Source of the DNA: Geobacter argillaceus
GTDB lineage: Bacteria; Desulfobacterota; Desulfuromonadia; Geobacterales; DSM-12255
Direction: 5' to 3'
DNA length: 64,000 nucleotides
NCBI RefSeq assembly: GCF_007830735.1
Contig: NZ_VLLN01000021.1
Coordinates: 1-64,000, forward strand
Shown: in pieces, positions 25,306 through 33,842 of the stretch
How positions within the stretch are numbered: position 1 is the first letter of the stretch
Layout: each line of letters starts with the position of its first letter
Made by a program: the position numbers and the translations under genes
The notes under the pieces: generated by a model
Seen by the model: the letters and a program-made list of their open reading frames with translations, nothing else
Told to the model about the DNA's origin: nothing
The model's database searches: none

Positions 25306-27219
25306 CTATTTGCTCCCCCTGACGATTGTTCTAGCGTCTTCAGGCAGAGGGGACGGGACGGTCTTGCCCGGTATCCTCGTCACCGCGCCGAAGCGGGGGG
25401 GACACGCTTCCAGGCAGGCCCCGCACTTCGTGCATTTTGCCTGGTCGACCACGTGGATCAGGTTCTTCCCGCCCGCGATCGCCCCTGCCGGGCACTTCCG
25501 GCCGCAGCTCGTGCATGCCTGGCACTTCTCCGGCTCGATATAGAAGGAGAACAGCTCCTTGCAGGTGAATGCCGGGCATTTCCCCTCGATGTGCGCCTCG
25601 TATTCATCCCGGAAGTGCTTCAGCGTGCTCATTACCGGGTTGGGGGCACCCTTGCCCAGGGCGCACAGGGAGGCACCGGACACCTCGGTGAGCTGGAGCA
25701 GGAGATCGAGATCCTCCATCTTCCCCTTCCCCAGGGTGATGTCGGTCAGGATGGTCAGCATCTGCTGGATCCCTTCGCGGCAGGGGACGCATTTGCCGCA
25801 CGATTCGTCGGCCAGAAAGGCCAGGAAGAACCTGGCAAAGTCGACCATGCAGGTCTCTTCGTCCAAGACGATCATCCCGCCGGACCCCATCATGGAGCCG
25901 GCCTTGGTGAGCTGGTCGAAATCAACCTCCATGTCCAGGAGCGACTCGGGCATGCAGCCGCCCGCCGGGCCGCCGGTCTGCACGGCTTTGAACCGCTTGT
26001 CGCCGGGGATGCCGCCGCCGATCTTGTAGACGATGTCCCGCAGCGTGATCCCCATGGGCACTTCCACCAGGCCGGTGTTCTTCACCTTCCCCACCAGGGA
26101 GAATATCTTGGTCCCCTTGCTCCCCGCGGTGCCGACCGAGGCAAAGGCGGCAGGCCCCTTGTTGATGATCAGCGGGATATTGGCCCAGGTCTCCACGTTG
26201 TTGATGTTGGTCGGCTTGTCCCAGAGCCCTCTCACGGCAGGGAACGGCGGCCGCGGTTTCGGTTCTCCCGCCTTCCCCTCCAGCGACCTGATCAATGCCG
26301 TTTCCTCGCCGCAGACAAAGGCGCCGGCCCCTTGCGCCACCTCGACAGTGAAATCGAAGCCGGAGCCGAGGATGTTTTTCCCCAGAAAGCCGTACTCTTC
26401 GGCCTTTTTGAGGGCCAGGGTGATGTTTTCCACGGCCAGGGGATATTCCTGGCGCACGTAGAGATAGCCTTCATGGGCGCCGATGGCGTAGGCCCCGATG
26501 ATGAGCCCTTCCAGGACCGCGTGCGGACTCCCTTCCAGGAGGGCCCGGTCCATGAACGCCCCGGGGTCCCCTTCGTCGGCATTGACGACCACGTACTTTA
26601 CCGGATCGGGAGCGTTGCGGGTGAATTCCCACTTGTTTCCGGAAGGAAAGCCGCCGCCGCCCCGCCCTCTCAAGCCCGACTCCTTCACCAGCCCCACCAC
26701 CTGCTCCGGCTTCATCTGGCAGAGCGCTTTTTCCAGAGCAGCATAACCGCCGATGGCCAGATAGTCGCTGATGCTGGTCGGGTCGAGCTTGATGTTGTTG
26801 CCGATCAGGAGCCGCAACTGATTCTTGTAAAAGGGGATGTCCATCTCGTGGACGACCCGCTCGCCGGTCGTAGGATCGACATAGAGCAGCCGGTCGATGA
26901 CCGTCTTTTCCAGCACGCTGGCGATGACCTCTTTGGCGTCGGCCGGCTGTACCTTGAGATAGCAGGTCTCGTCGGGATAGATGACGATCAGGGGGCCCCT
27001 CTCGCAGAAGCCGGGACAGCCGGTTTCCCTGACTTCGATGCGGCTTTCCAGCCCCTGCGACTGGATCTCGTTCTTCAAGGCAGTGACCAGGTTCGCCGCG
27101 CCGAGAGCGAGGCAGCCGGACCCGGTGCATACGGCGATGCAGGGGCGGTTCGGATCCCTGGACGACAAGACATCCTGCCTTAATGCTTCAAATTCGGCGG
27201 AGGAATTTATCTTTGGCAT
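25306..27219 (-). CDS. bamH: Benzoyl-CoA reductase complex subunit BamH (NuoF-like), operon 1
   Basis: FMN- and NADH-binding-type subunit, 637 residues. An N-terminal thioredoxin-like [2Fe-2S] domain (CTGSGCLALGA, GCPGFCERGP) is followed by the NuoF core with the FMN/NADH loops (GLRGRGGGGFPSGNKWE, NADEGDPGAFMDR, QGAGAFVCGEETALIRSLEG), then the [4Fe-4S] site ESCGKCVPCREG. At the C terminus are two ferredoxin-type clusters, CQACTSCGRKCPAG and CTKCGACLEACPP. NADH or NADPH is the presumed high-potential electron acceptor or donor of the complex. A miniature transposable element (27233-27410) sits directly before its ribosome site AAGGGA. Confidence 0.9.
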   Translation of the reverse strand: MPKINSSAEFEALRQDVLSSRDPNRPCIAVCTGSGCLALGAANLVTALKNEIQSQGLESRIEVRETGCPGFCERGPLIVIYPDETCYLKVQPADAKEVIASVLEKTVIDRLLYVDPTTGERVVHEMDIPFYKNQLRLLIGNNIKLDPTSISDYLAIGGYAALEKALCQMKPEQVVGLVKESGLRGRGGGGFPSGNKWEFTRNAPDPVKYVVVNADEGDPGAFMDRALLEGSPHAVLEGLIIGAYAIGAHEGYLYVRQEYPLAVENITLALKKAEEYGFLGKNILGSGFDFTVEVAQGAGAFVCGEETALIRSLEGKAGEPKPRPPFPAVRGLWDKPTNINNVETWANIPLIINKGPAAFASVGTAGSKGTKIFSLVGKVKNTGLVEVPMGITLRDIVYKIGGGIPGDKRFKAVQTGGPAGGCMPESLLDMEVDFDQLTKAGSMMGSGGMIVLDEETCMVDFARFFLAFLADESCGKCVPCREGIQQMLTILTDITLGKGKMEDLDLLLQLTEVSGASLCALGKGAPNPVMSTLKHFRDEYEAHIEGKCPAFTCKELFSFYIEPEKCQACTSCGRKCPAGAIAGGKNLIHVVDQAKCTKCGACLEACPPRFGAVTRIPGKTVPSPLPEDARTIVRGSK

Positions 27220-27232
27220 GATCTTCCCTTAG

Positions 27233-27410
27233 GAACTGTAAACAAATAATATGGGCATCTTGCATCTCATCTTCAGGCCATCTTTAGCCGAGCTTCAATC
27301 GCCAAATCCTCAACGTAGCCCTGCTACGTCTGCGGTTTGTCTCAATCAGTTCGGCTAAATCTGACCTAAATCTGAGCGCAATTTTGACCAGGTTATTCAT
27401 TTACAGTTCC
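27233..27410. mobile_element. MITE-like element between bamG1 and bamH1
   Basis: A 178-base non-coding element with terminal inverted repeats GGAACTGTAAA (27233-27243) and TTTACAGTTCC (27400-27410), flanked on both sides by TTA, which looks like a 3-base target duplication. The interior has long imperfect symmetry (AGCCGA.../...TCGGCT) around a GTAGC/GCTAC hairpin. No open frame. The right-hand TTA contains the stop codon of bamG1. Operon 2 has no such element at the same junction. Confidence 0.75.
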
Positions 27411-27863
27411 TTACTCGTAGATTTTCAACACGTCTTCCAACTGGGACGGGGCAATGTTGCCGTGGTACTCGCCGTCGACCACCATGACCGGTCCCAGGGC
27501 ACAGCAGCCGATGCAGTTGACGGTTTCCAGGCTGAACTTGAGATCCACGTCCGTTTCGCCCGGCTTGATGCCGGTCAGCTCTTCAACGGTATCGAGAACA
27601 CGCTGGGCGCCACGGACATGACAGGCGGTACCCATGCAGACATGAACCTCATGACGTCCCTTGGGAACCAGGCTGAACGACTTATAAAAGGTGGTGATGT
27701 GCTGAATCTGGTTCATGGGTACTGCCAGCCGCTCACTGACCCTTTCCAGCACTTCCTTGGGGAGCCAGTGGTTTTCGCTCTGGATATTGATCAATATCTG
27801 GATGAGCGAACTGGCCTTGCACCCATGCTTGTCAATAATCTGGTCAATCCTGCCGATCTCCAT
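27411..27863 (-). CDS. bamG: Benzoyl-CoA reductase complex subunit BamG (NuoE-like), operon 1
   Basis: Thioredoxin-like [2Fe-2S] protein of 150 residues, the same length as BamG2. The N-terminal helical part MEIGRIDQIIDKHG...LIQILINIQSENHWLPKEVLERVSERL is followed by the cluster ligands CMGTACHVRG and NCIGCCALGPVMVV. I chose the ATG at 27861-27863 (AGGA seven bases before it, and alignment with BamG2) instead of an in-frame ATG 39 bases upstream. NuoE-like subunits pair with NuoF-like BamH to form the NAD(P)H module. The stop codon lies at the edge of the MITE at 27233-27410. Confidence 0.9.
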   Translation of the reverse strand: MEIGRIDQIIDKHGCKASSLIQILINIQSENHWLPKEVLERVSERLAVPMNQIQHITTFYKSFSLVPKGRHEVHVCMGTACHVRGAQRVLDTVEELTGIKPGETDVDLKFSLETVNCIGCCALGPVMVVDGEYHGNIAPSQLEDVLKIYE

Positions 27864-27905
27864 AGTTCCTGCCCTCTCTTCCCGGTTAGCCGCGTGCCCC
27901 ATAGA

Positions 27906-28673
27906 TCAGGCAATGGCGTACCGTTTCTGGCTTTCGTTGTACCTGATCAATCCCTGTCGCGACGAAACATTGAGGCATCTGGCCACTTCGGCCGGCTCAA
28001 TCCTCAACACCTCGGAGATTTCCCTGGTGGTAAGGGGGTTCCTTGCCAGAAGCGTGGTGATCTGGCTTATTGCCAGGTTTTCGGCAATCACCTCGCGGAT
28101 CAGGGTGTCCACCTCGGGGCTGCTGAAGAATTTGGTATATTCTTCTTCCGTTTTGAAACGGACCCGCAGCCGCTCCCGCTCAACCAGCTTGAGGAAGGGG
28201 AGTATCTTCTTGACCGCGGCAAATTTCAGCTTCAGGGCGTCCTTGTCGATCCCTTCGCTTGAGCCGATCGGACCCAGCTCTTTGAGCTTGCGGCCGAAGT
28301 CGTTCATCACTTCGGCGTAGCGCATCCCCTCGGCGGCGGAAACCCATTCGAGCCGCAGCCGGTCGGGGTTGATCCCCACCTCTTCGAGTACCCTCTTGGC
28401 CAGATGCATCATGCTCAGGGCATCGTAATTGCCTTCGGTAACATAATGGCATTCGCCAAGCCAGCAGCCGCCGATGAATACCCCGTCCGCTCCTCGGGAG
28501 AAAGCGCGCAGGACGAAGTCCAGGTCGACCCTGCCTGAGCACATGACGCGGATGATCTTTGTTTCAGTTGTATATTGCAGTCTGGAAACTCCAGCCAGGT
28601 CGGCAGCGCCGTACGCTCACCACGTACACAAAAAGCCGACGACCCGCGGTTTAAACTCAAGGGATGTAGACAT
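27906..28673 (-). CDS. bamF: Benzoyl-CoA reductase complex subunit BamF (MvhD-like), selenocysteine protein, operon 1
   Basis: MvhD-like protein of 255 residues that links the HdrA-like flavoprotein BamE to its electron partners. Reading from the ATG at 28671-28673, the protein starts MSTSLEFKPRVVGFLCTW, then a UGA (28617-28619, residue 19), then AYGAADLAGVSRLQY and on into MCSGRVDLDFVLRAF without another stop. MvhD relatives have C-x-W-C at this place, so the UGA replaces the second cysteine, and selenocysteine is the natural reading (CTWU). The Geobacter metallireducens complex is reported to contain selenium in BamF. Standard gene calling would start at the internal Met and lose the N-terminal 43 residues. 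A possible SECIS hairpin follows the UGA. Confidence 0.92.
28582..28616 (-). promoter_or_regulatory. Candidate SECIS element in bamF1
   Basis: The 35 bases after the UGA are the place where bacterial SECIS hairpins occur. A hairpin CTGGA-GTT-TCCAG starts 23 bases after the codon. The same 35 bases are identical in bamF2. Confidence 0.5.
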
Positions 28674-28723
28674 GTTCGTCTCCTTTCTCACCGGTAATGG
28701 CCGGCTCGGTACAGATAGTGGGC

Positions 28724-31700
28724 TCAATCAAGTTCCGGAAGCGCCGCGTCGATCTGGGACCAGATCTCCTGGTTCGTATAGTGCTTCAGATAGATGGCCC
28801 CGGTCGGACACTTGGTGTTGCACAGACCGTCTCCCTTGCACAGGGCCGGGTTGACCGTGGCCTCTTTGCCGTACGGGGTATCCACGAACTCTATGGCGTC
28901 GTACTTACAGGCGGTAATGCAGGCCGCGCAGGCCACGCACGCGCTCCGGGTGACGTCACAGACGGCGCCCGAGGCGGTGACGGAGTCGCGGGTGAGCATG
29001 TTCACCGCTCGGCCGGCAGCGGCGTATGCCTGGCTTATCGTCTCCGTGATATGCTTCGGATAGTGGGCAAGACCGCAGAGGAAGATGCCGTCGGCGCCGA
29101 AGTCGACCGGGCGCAGCTTGACATGGGCCTCCTGGAAGAAACCATCCGTGTTCAGGGCCACCTTGAACAGCTTGGCCATCTCCTGGCTCGCGGCCGAGGG
29201 GATGACGGCGGCGGCAAGCACCAGCAGGTCGGCGTCGAGGGCCAGCTTCTGGCCGAGGACCGGGTCCGGCACGGTGACCCGGATGATCGGCTGCCCCCCT
29301 TCCGTGGCCGCCTCCACCACCGGTTGGTCGGTGGGCTCGTAGCGGATGAACTTGATGTCCTTGCTGGAGGCTTCACGGTAGTAATCTTCCTTGAATCCGT
29401 AGGTCCTCATGTCCCGATAGATGACGTAGATCTCCATCTCGGGGTTGAGCTCCTTTAGCTTCAGGGCGTTCTTGATGGACTGGCTGCAGCAGACACGGCT
29501 GCAGTAGTTTTTCCCTTCCTCACGGCAGCCGACGCACTGGATCATCACCAGGGTCCGGGCATTGAGGGTCTGCTCGTCACGCCTGCTGATCCGCTCCTCC
29601 AGTTCGAGCGACGTGAGGACCTGGTCATTTTGCCCGTAGAGGTATTCCGTGGGCTTGTATTCATCGGCACCGGTGGCGAGGATGGCGGCGCCATGGGCGA
29701 TCTCCCGGTGACGCCCTTCGGAGATGACCCTGGTGACAAAGTTGCCGACATAACCGGAGACATCGGTGATGGTGGCATCCAGTAAGATGTGGATCGACGG
29801 GTGCCGGTAGACCTTGCGGATCAGGTCGTTCAAGAGCGGCTGGACTTCCAGCCCGTCCAGGGTGTAGTGGAGCCGGCGGGCCATGCCGCCCAGATCGGAA
29901 CTCTTTTCGATCAAATAGGCATCAAAGCCGACGTTGGCCATGTTCAGGGCGCTGGTCATGCCGGCCATGCCACCCCCCACCACCAGCACGGTCTTGTTGA
30001 CCGGCAGCTGGAACTCCTGCAGCGGCTCCAGGTGGGCCGCCCGGGCCACGGCCATCCGGACGATGCCCTTGGCCTTTTCGGTGGCACCCTCCTTGTCTTT
30101 GGAGTGGACCCAGGAACAGTGTTCACGGATGTTGGCGAATTCGAAATAGTACTGGTTCAGCCCCGCTTCCCGGCAGGTGTCCCTGAACAGCGGCTCGTGG
30201 GTCCGGGGGGTGCAGGCGGCGAGCACCACACGGTTGAGGTTGTGCTCAACGATGGCATCCGCTATCAGCTGGGCGTTCTCCGTGGAGCAGGCAAACATGT
30301 TTTGCGCGGCGTAGACAACGTTGGGCAAAGCGGCAGCATATTCGACGACGGAGGGGGTATCAACGATACGGCCGATGTTGGCGCCGCACAGACAGACGAC
30401 AACGCCGATCCTGATGTCATCGTTGGCGAAGTCCTTTTCCGGCGGGTATTCACGCTCCCGGGAGAGGTCGCCGCGCCGGTAGGAGAGCAGCTCGCTACAG
30501 AGGGCATTGGCGCCACCGGCCGTCACCACCGATTCCGGGATGTCGGCCGGGCCGGTAAAGGCGCCGCTGACATAGATGCCGGGCCGGGTGGTTTCAATGG
30601 CGTTGGCTGGCTTGGTTTTGCAAAAGCCATGTTCGTTAAGCTCGATGCCGAAGGTGGTGGCCATGGTCCTGACGTCGGCCGGCGGACTCAGGCCAACGGA
30701 GAGGACCACCATGTCGAACTCCTCTTCCTTCACCCCTTGATCGACGGTCGAATACCGGATGCTCACGTTCTTGGTTTCCGGATTCTCCTCCCCGATGGAG
30801 ACGTAACTTCTGATGAAGCGGACGTCGGAGAGCTTTTCTGCACGCTGGTAGAAACGCTCGAACTCCTTGCCGAAGGCCCGGATATCGTTGTGGAAGATGG
30901 TGGCTTCCATGCCGGCGTCGTGGTCCTTGGTCAGGATGACCTGCTTCTGGGTGTAGGCGCAGCAGACCGCCGAACAGTAACTGTTCCCCCCCTCGGGATT
31001 TACCTGGCGCGAGCCGACACACTGGATCCAGGCGATTCTATGGGGGTGCTTCTTGTCCGAGGGGCGGCTGATCGTCCCTTCAAAAGGACCGGTGGAACTC
31101 AAAATCCGCTCGTAGTCGAGACTGGTCACCACATTCTCAAAGATGCCGTACCCGTAGTCGCTCCTGAGTTTGGGATCGAAGGTCTCGAAACCGGGAGCGA
31201 GCACGATGGCACCCGCCTGCACCTCGATCGTCTCCGGCTCTTGATGGAGATCGATCGCCATCGGCTTGCAGACCCCCGCGCAGATGGTGCACGAACCGTC
31301 CCGCAGATAGAGGCAGGCCTCCGGGTCCACATACGGAATCAGCGGCAGGGCCTGGGAAAAATGGATATGAATGGCCTTGTTGGTGGAAATGTTCTGGTTG
31401 TACGGGTCGGGGACCTTGACCGGGCAGTATTCCACGCAGATGTTGCACCCCGTGCACTTCTCCTCCATCACATAGCGGGGCTTCTTCACCAGGGCAACCT
31501 TGAAGTTCCCGGCCTTTCCCTTGACGCTCTCGACCTCGGTATAGGTCAGGATCTCGATGTTCGGATGCCTGCTGCATTCGTTGAACTTGGGAGATTCGAT
31601 GCACATGGAGCAGTCATTGGAGGGGAAGGTCTTGTCGAGCTGCGACATCTTGCCGCCGATTGCGGGCGACTTGTCGATGAGATAGACCTTGAAACCGGCA

Positions 31701-31780
31701 TTGGCAAGATCAAGGGCAGACTGGATACCGCTGATGCCGCCACCGACCACCAGAACATCTATGAACGTTTTCTGTGCCAT
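28724..31780 (-). CDS. bamE: Benzoyl-CoA reductase complex subunit BamE (HdrA-like, double flavin), operon 1
   Basis: HdrA-like flavoprotein of 1018 residues, the proposed site of electron bifurcation. Domains: a first FAD-binding fold (VVGGGISGIQSALDLA, near residue 10); ferredoxin clusters CTGCNICVEYCP and CTICAGVCKP; a central HdrA-like segment (VVCLCGANIGRIVDTP, CTPRTHEPLFRDTCREAGLN); a second FAD fold (VVGGGMAGMTSALNMA, near residue 575); and a C-terminal ferredoxin pair, CVACAACITACKY and CKGDGLCNTKCPTGAIYLKHYTN. I chose the ATG at 31778-31780, giving exactly the length of BamE2; a Met seven residues upstream is also in frame. The gap to bamD1 holds a palindromic repeat (31829-31928). 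Confidence 0.9.
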   Translation of the reverse strand: MAQKTFIDVLVVGGGISGIQSALDLANAGFKVYLIDKSPAIGGKMSQLDKTFPSNDCSMCIESPKFNECSRHPNIEILTYTEVESVKGKAGNFKVALVKKPRYVMEEKCTGCNICVEYCPVKVPDPYNQNISTNKAIHIHFSQALPLIPYVDPEACLYLRDGSCTICAGVCKPMAIDLHQEPETIEVQAGAIVLAPGFETFDPKLRSDYGYGIFENVVTSLDYERILSSTGPFEGTISRPSDKKHPHRIAWIQCVGSRQVNPEGGNSYCSAVCCAYTQKQVILTKDHDAGMEATIFHNDIRAFGKEFERFYQRAEKLSDVRFIRSYVSIGEENPETKNVSIRYSTVDQGVKEEEFDMVVLSVGLSPPADVRTMATTFGIELNEHGFCKTKPANAIETTRPGIYVSGAFTGPADIPESVVTAGGANALCSELLSYRRGDLSREREYPPEKDFANDDIRIGVVVCLCGANIGRIVDTPSVVEYAAALPNVVYAAQNMFACSTENAQLIADAIVEHNLNRVVLAACTPRTHEPLFRDTCREAGLNQYYFEFANIREHCSWVHSKDKEGATEKAKGIVRMAVARAAHLEPLQEFQLPVNKTVLVVGGGMAGMTSALNMANVGFDAYLIEKSSDLGGMARRLHYTLDGLEVQPLLNDLIRKVYRHPSIHILLDATITDVSGYVGNFVTRVISEGRHREIAHGAAILATGADEYKPTEYLYGQNDQVLTSLELEERISRRDEQTLNARTLVMIQCVGCREEGKNYCSRVCCSQSIKNALKLKELNPEMEIYVIYRDMRTYGFKEDYYREASSKDIKFIRYEPTDQPVVEAATEGGQPIIRVTVPDPVLGQKLALDADLLVLAAAVIPSAASQEMAKLFKVALNTDGFFQEAHVKLRPVDFGADGIFLCGLAHYPKHITETISQAYAAAGRAVNMLTRDSVTASGAVCDVTRSACVACAACITACKYDAIEFVDTPYGKEATVNPALCKGDGLCNTKCPTGAIYLKHYTNQEIWSQIDAALPELD

Positions 31781-31828
31781 GTCATTGTCCACCGTGAGCA
31801 TCCCTTTATAGGTGTTAAATCAGATTTT

Positions 31829-31928
31829 GTAGGTTGGGTTAGGCGGGTGTATGCCGTAACCCAACATGACCAAGCCGGCAGCAATCGAGACTGTTGGGTT
31901 ACGCGATGAGGCCGCTAACCCAACCTAC
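31829..31928. repeat. Palindromic TAGGTTGGGTTAG repeat, copy 1
   Basis: A 100-base element with GTAGGTTGGGTTAG at the left and CTAACCCAACCTAC at the right end, plus inner inverted GTAACCCAAC/GTTGGGTTAC blocks. The same element occurs at 33743-33834. It occupies most of the bamD1-bamE1 gap; the corresponding gap in operon 2 has nothing like it. Confidence 0.8.
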
Positions 31929-31947
31929 GAAATAACTGTCCTCGATC

Positions 31948-33099
31948 CTAAATAAGTTCCTGGAGAATTTCCGTGATGTCCTTAATTTCAAGGGCAACGC
32001 CATCATCGAGCGACAGCCTGCTGTCTTCAAAATTGGTTATGCAGTACGGACAGGACGTGGCCAGCACCTCGGCCCCGACTTTGACGGCCTGGCCGACCCT
32101 CAGATCGGAGAACCGCTCTTCCTTCGGGGTTTCCACCCAGATCCTGCCGCCGCCCCCGCCGCAGCAGAGGCTGTTTTCCCGTGAGTCGGCCATCTCGACC
32201 AGTTCCAGGCCGGAAATCGCCTTCAGGATCTCCCTCGGCTGGTCGTAGATGCCGTTGTGGCGACCCAGGTAGCAGGGATCGTGGTAGGTGACCTTCTTCG
32301 CGTACTCCTTGTCCAGCGTGAGCCTGCCGTCCCTGATCAGCTCGTTAAGGTAATCGGTGACGTACACCACTTCGAAGTTCACCATGAACTCGGGGTATTC
32401 GTTCTTGAAGGTATGGTAGCTGTGGGGAGAGGAAACGAGGATCTTCCTGGCGCCGTTGTCGATAAAGTTCTGGATGTTTTCCTTGGCGAGCTTTCTGAAA
32501 AGGTCCTCGTTGCCGGTCTTGCGGATGCTTTCGCCGCAGCAGCTCTCCTTGTCACCGAGTATGCCGAATTTCACCCCTGCCTTGTTGAGGAGTGCGACCG
32601 TGGCAGCGGCCACCTTCTTCAAGCGCGGGGCATAGCTTAAGTAGCAGCAGGAGAAATAGAGCACGTCCATCTCCCTCTTGAACGGCTTTACCGAGAGCCC
32701 TTGCGCCCAGTCGCCCCTTTTTTTCCGATCGTCATTGAAGGGGTTTCCTTCTCCCATGAGCCCCACGCTCACCGTGCGGAGCGGTTCCATGGCAGTCGGA
32801 AACACGTCGTTCTGGGTGGCGATCCTGCGCAGGGCCACCCCGGACTCTATCTGTTTCACCCCTCGCGGGCAGTTCTGGGGACACCTGCCGCAGGTGCTGC
32901 AACGCCAGATGTCTTCGCTTTCAATCTCGGTCAGACCCAGGCTGGCCTGTCGGACCAGCTTGCGCATGCTGAACGATCTGACCCGGTTCCACGGGCAGAC
33001 GGAATCGCACTTGCCGCACTGGTAGCAGAACTTGAAGGCATCACCGCCTTCTTCCTTGATGACATCAATGATCTCTTTGAAAGGGGCGACAGTTTCCAC
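31948..33099 (-). CDS. bamD: Benzoyl-CoA reductase complex subunit BamD (HdrD-like), operon 1
   Basis: Iron-sulfur protein of 383 residues. Two N-terminal ferredoxin-type clusters (CYQCGKCDSVCPW and CSTCGRCPQNCPRG) are followed by two CCG domains of the heterodisulfide reductase type (CCYLSY with ESCCGES, and HDPCYLGRHN with LCCGGGGGRIW and SCPYC). CCG domains bind non-cubane [4Fe-4S] clusters in HdrB and HdrD. In the Bam complex this subunit is thought to pass low-potential electrons between BamE and the BamBC reductase. It starts 31 bases after bamC1. Confidence 0.92.
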   Translation of the reverse strand: METVAPFKEIIDVIKEEGGDAFKFCYQCGKCDSVCPWNRVRSFSMRKLVRQASLGLTEIESEDIWRCSTCGRCPQNCPRGVKQIESGVALRRIATQNDVFPTAMEPLRTVSVGLMGEGNPFNDDRKKRGDWAQGLSVKPFKREMDVLYFSCCYLSYAPRLKKVAAATVALLNKAGVKFGILGDKESCCGESIRKTGNEDLFRKLAKENIQNFIDNGARKILVSSPHSYHTFKNEYPEFMVNFEVVYVTDYLNELIRDGRLTLDKEYAKKVTYHDPCYLGRHNGIYDQPREILKAISGLELVEMADSRENSLCCGGGGGRIWVETPKEERFSDLRVGQAVKVGAEVLATSCPYCITNFEDSRLSLDDGVALEIKDITEILQELI

Positions 33100-33130
33100 G
33101 TTTCATATCCTTTTCATGCGCCGTATCGTC

Positions 33131-33670
33131 TCACTTATTCTGCGACATGCGGGCAATGGTATCCATGACCTTTTGGACGCCGTGCTTGTGGACCAGCGAT
33201 TGCAGTCCGGTCTCCACCTCACCCAGCGCCGGTTCCTCGTCGGCCCGCTCCTCTTCCCGTTCTTCGTAGGTCAGGGCACCGGGACGGCAGACCTCGACAC
33301 ACATGGGCATCTTTTCGTCCTCGCACATGTCGCATTTCAGGGGGAGACCTGAATCCGGCTCCTTGAACAGGTCCCGGGACGGGCAGGATGCGGGGCAGAA
33401 GTTGCACTCGGTGTACTGTTTTCCGTGGATCTTGAAGGTCTGCCGGCCGGTGCACTCGGCCGCGGTATACTCACCGGCACGCAGCGGCACGTACACGTCA
33501 TTGACCAGGTCCTGGACCACCCGGATCCGGGAACGCGACGGATTGAAGCTGCTGTATTTCGGGCTGGCGTGAAACCCGGAGCACGCTACCTCGCACGCGC
33601 GGCAACCGATGCATTTATCAAGATCGACTTTTATCTCTCTGACTATCTTCTTCTGTGACTGATCGCTCAT
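33131..33670 (-). CDS. bamC: Benzoyl-CoA reductase electron-transfer subunit BamC, operon 1
   Basis: Ferredoxin-like subunit that binds directly to the tungsten subunit BamB; 179 residues, as in BamC2. Cysteine motifs: CIGCRACEVACSGFH near residue 18, then CTGRQ, ECNFCPASCPSRDLF, and LKCDMCEDEKMPMCVEVCRPGAL, enough for three [4Fe-4S] clusters. The ATG at 33668-33670 (MSDQSQKKIV) has AAGGGGA upstream and matches the start of BamC2; a longer in-frame start at 33736 would run into a repeat. Upstream, between it and bamB1, lies the repeat 33743-33834. Confidence 0.92.
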   Translation of the reverse strand: MSDQSQKKIVREIKVDLDKCIGCRACEVACSGFHASPKYSSFNPSRSRIRVVQDLVNDVYVPLRAGEYTAAECTGRQTFKIHGKQYTECNFCPASCPSRDLFKEPDSGLPLKCDMCEDEKMPMCVEVCRPGALTYEEREEERADEEPALGEVETGLQSLVHKHGVQKVMDTIARMSQNK

Positions 33671-33742
33671 GGCTACTATCCCCTTGGCTGTATTCTGCTC
33701 TTGTTGCGCCGGTCTCCTGCTAGTGCAATGTAACACCGCATC

Positions 33743-33834
33743 AATTGTAGGTTGGGTTAGCTCCAGCGTAACCCAACAAGCGCCGCTGATCTGTTGGGTT
33801 ACGGCGATACAACCGCCTAACCCAACCTACAATT
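33743..33834. repeat. Palindromic TAGGTTGGGTTAG repeat, copy 2
   Basis: Ends AATTGTAGGTTGGGTTAG and CTAACCCAACCTACAATT are exact inverse complements, with inner GTAACCCAAC/GTTGGGTTAC blocks. It is the same family as 31829-31928 and lies 8 bases from the bamB1 stop codon. Confidence 0.85.
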
Positions 33835-33842
33835 ACAAGACA

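Noticed and set aside
27906-28544. Shorter bamF1 starting at the internal Met
   Set aside because: It removes the conserved CxW(C/U) motif, and the same truncation would arise in bamF2 at the same codon; selenocysteine explains both.
28617-28619. The TGA as an inactivating nonsense mutation
   Set aside because: It occurs at the same codon in both copies, at a cysteine position of the family, and the rest of each gene is intact.
29789-31909. A 706-codon antisense frame over bamE1, and similar ones over bamH1, bamB1 and bamE2
   Set aside because: Long antisense frames are expected opposite GC-rich genes; the minus-strand proteins have full domain sets, the antisense products show none.
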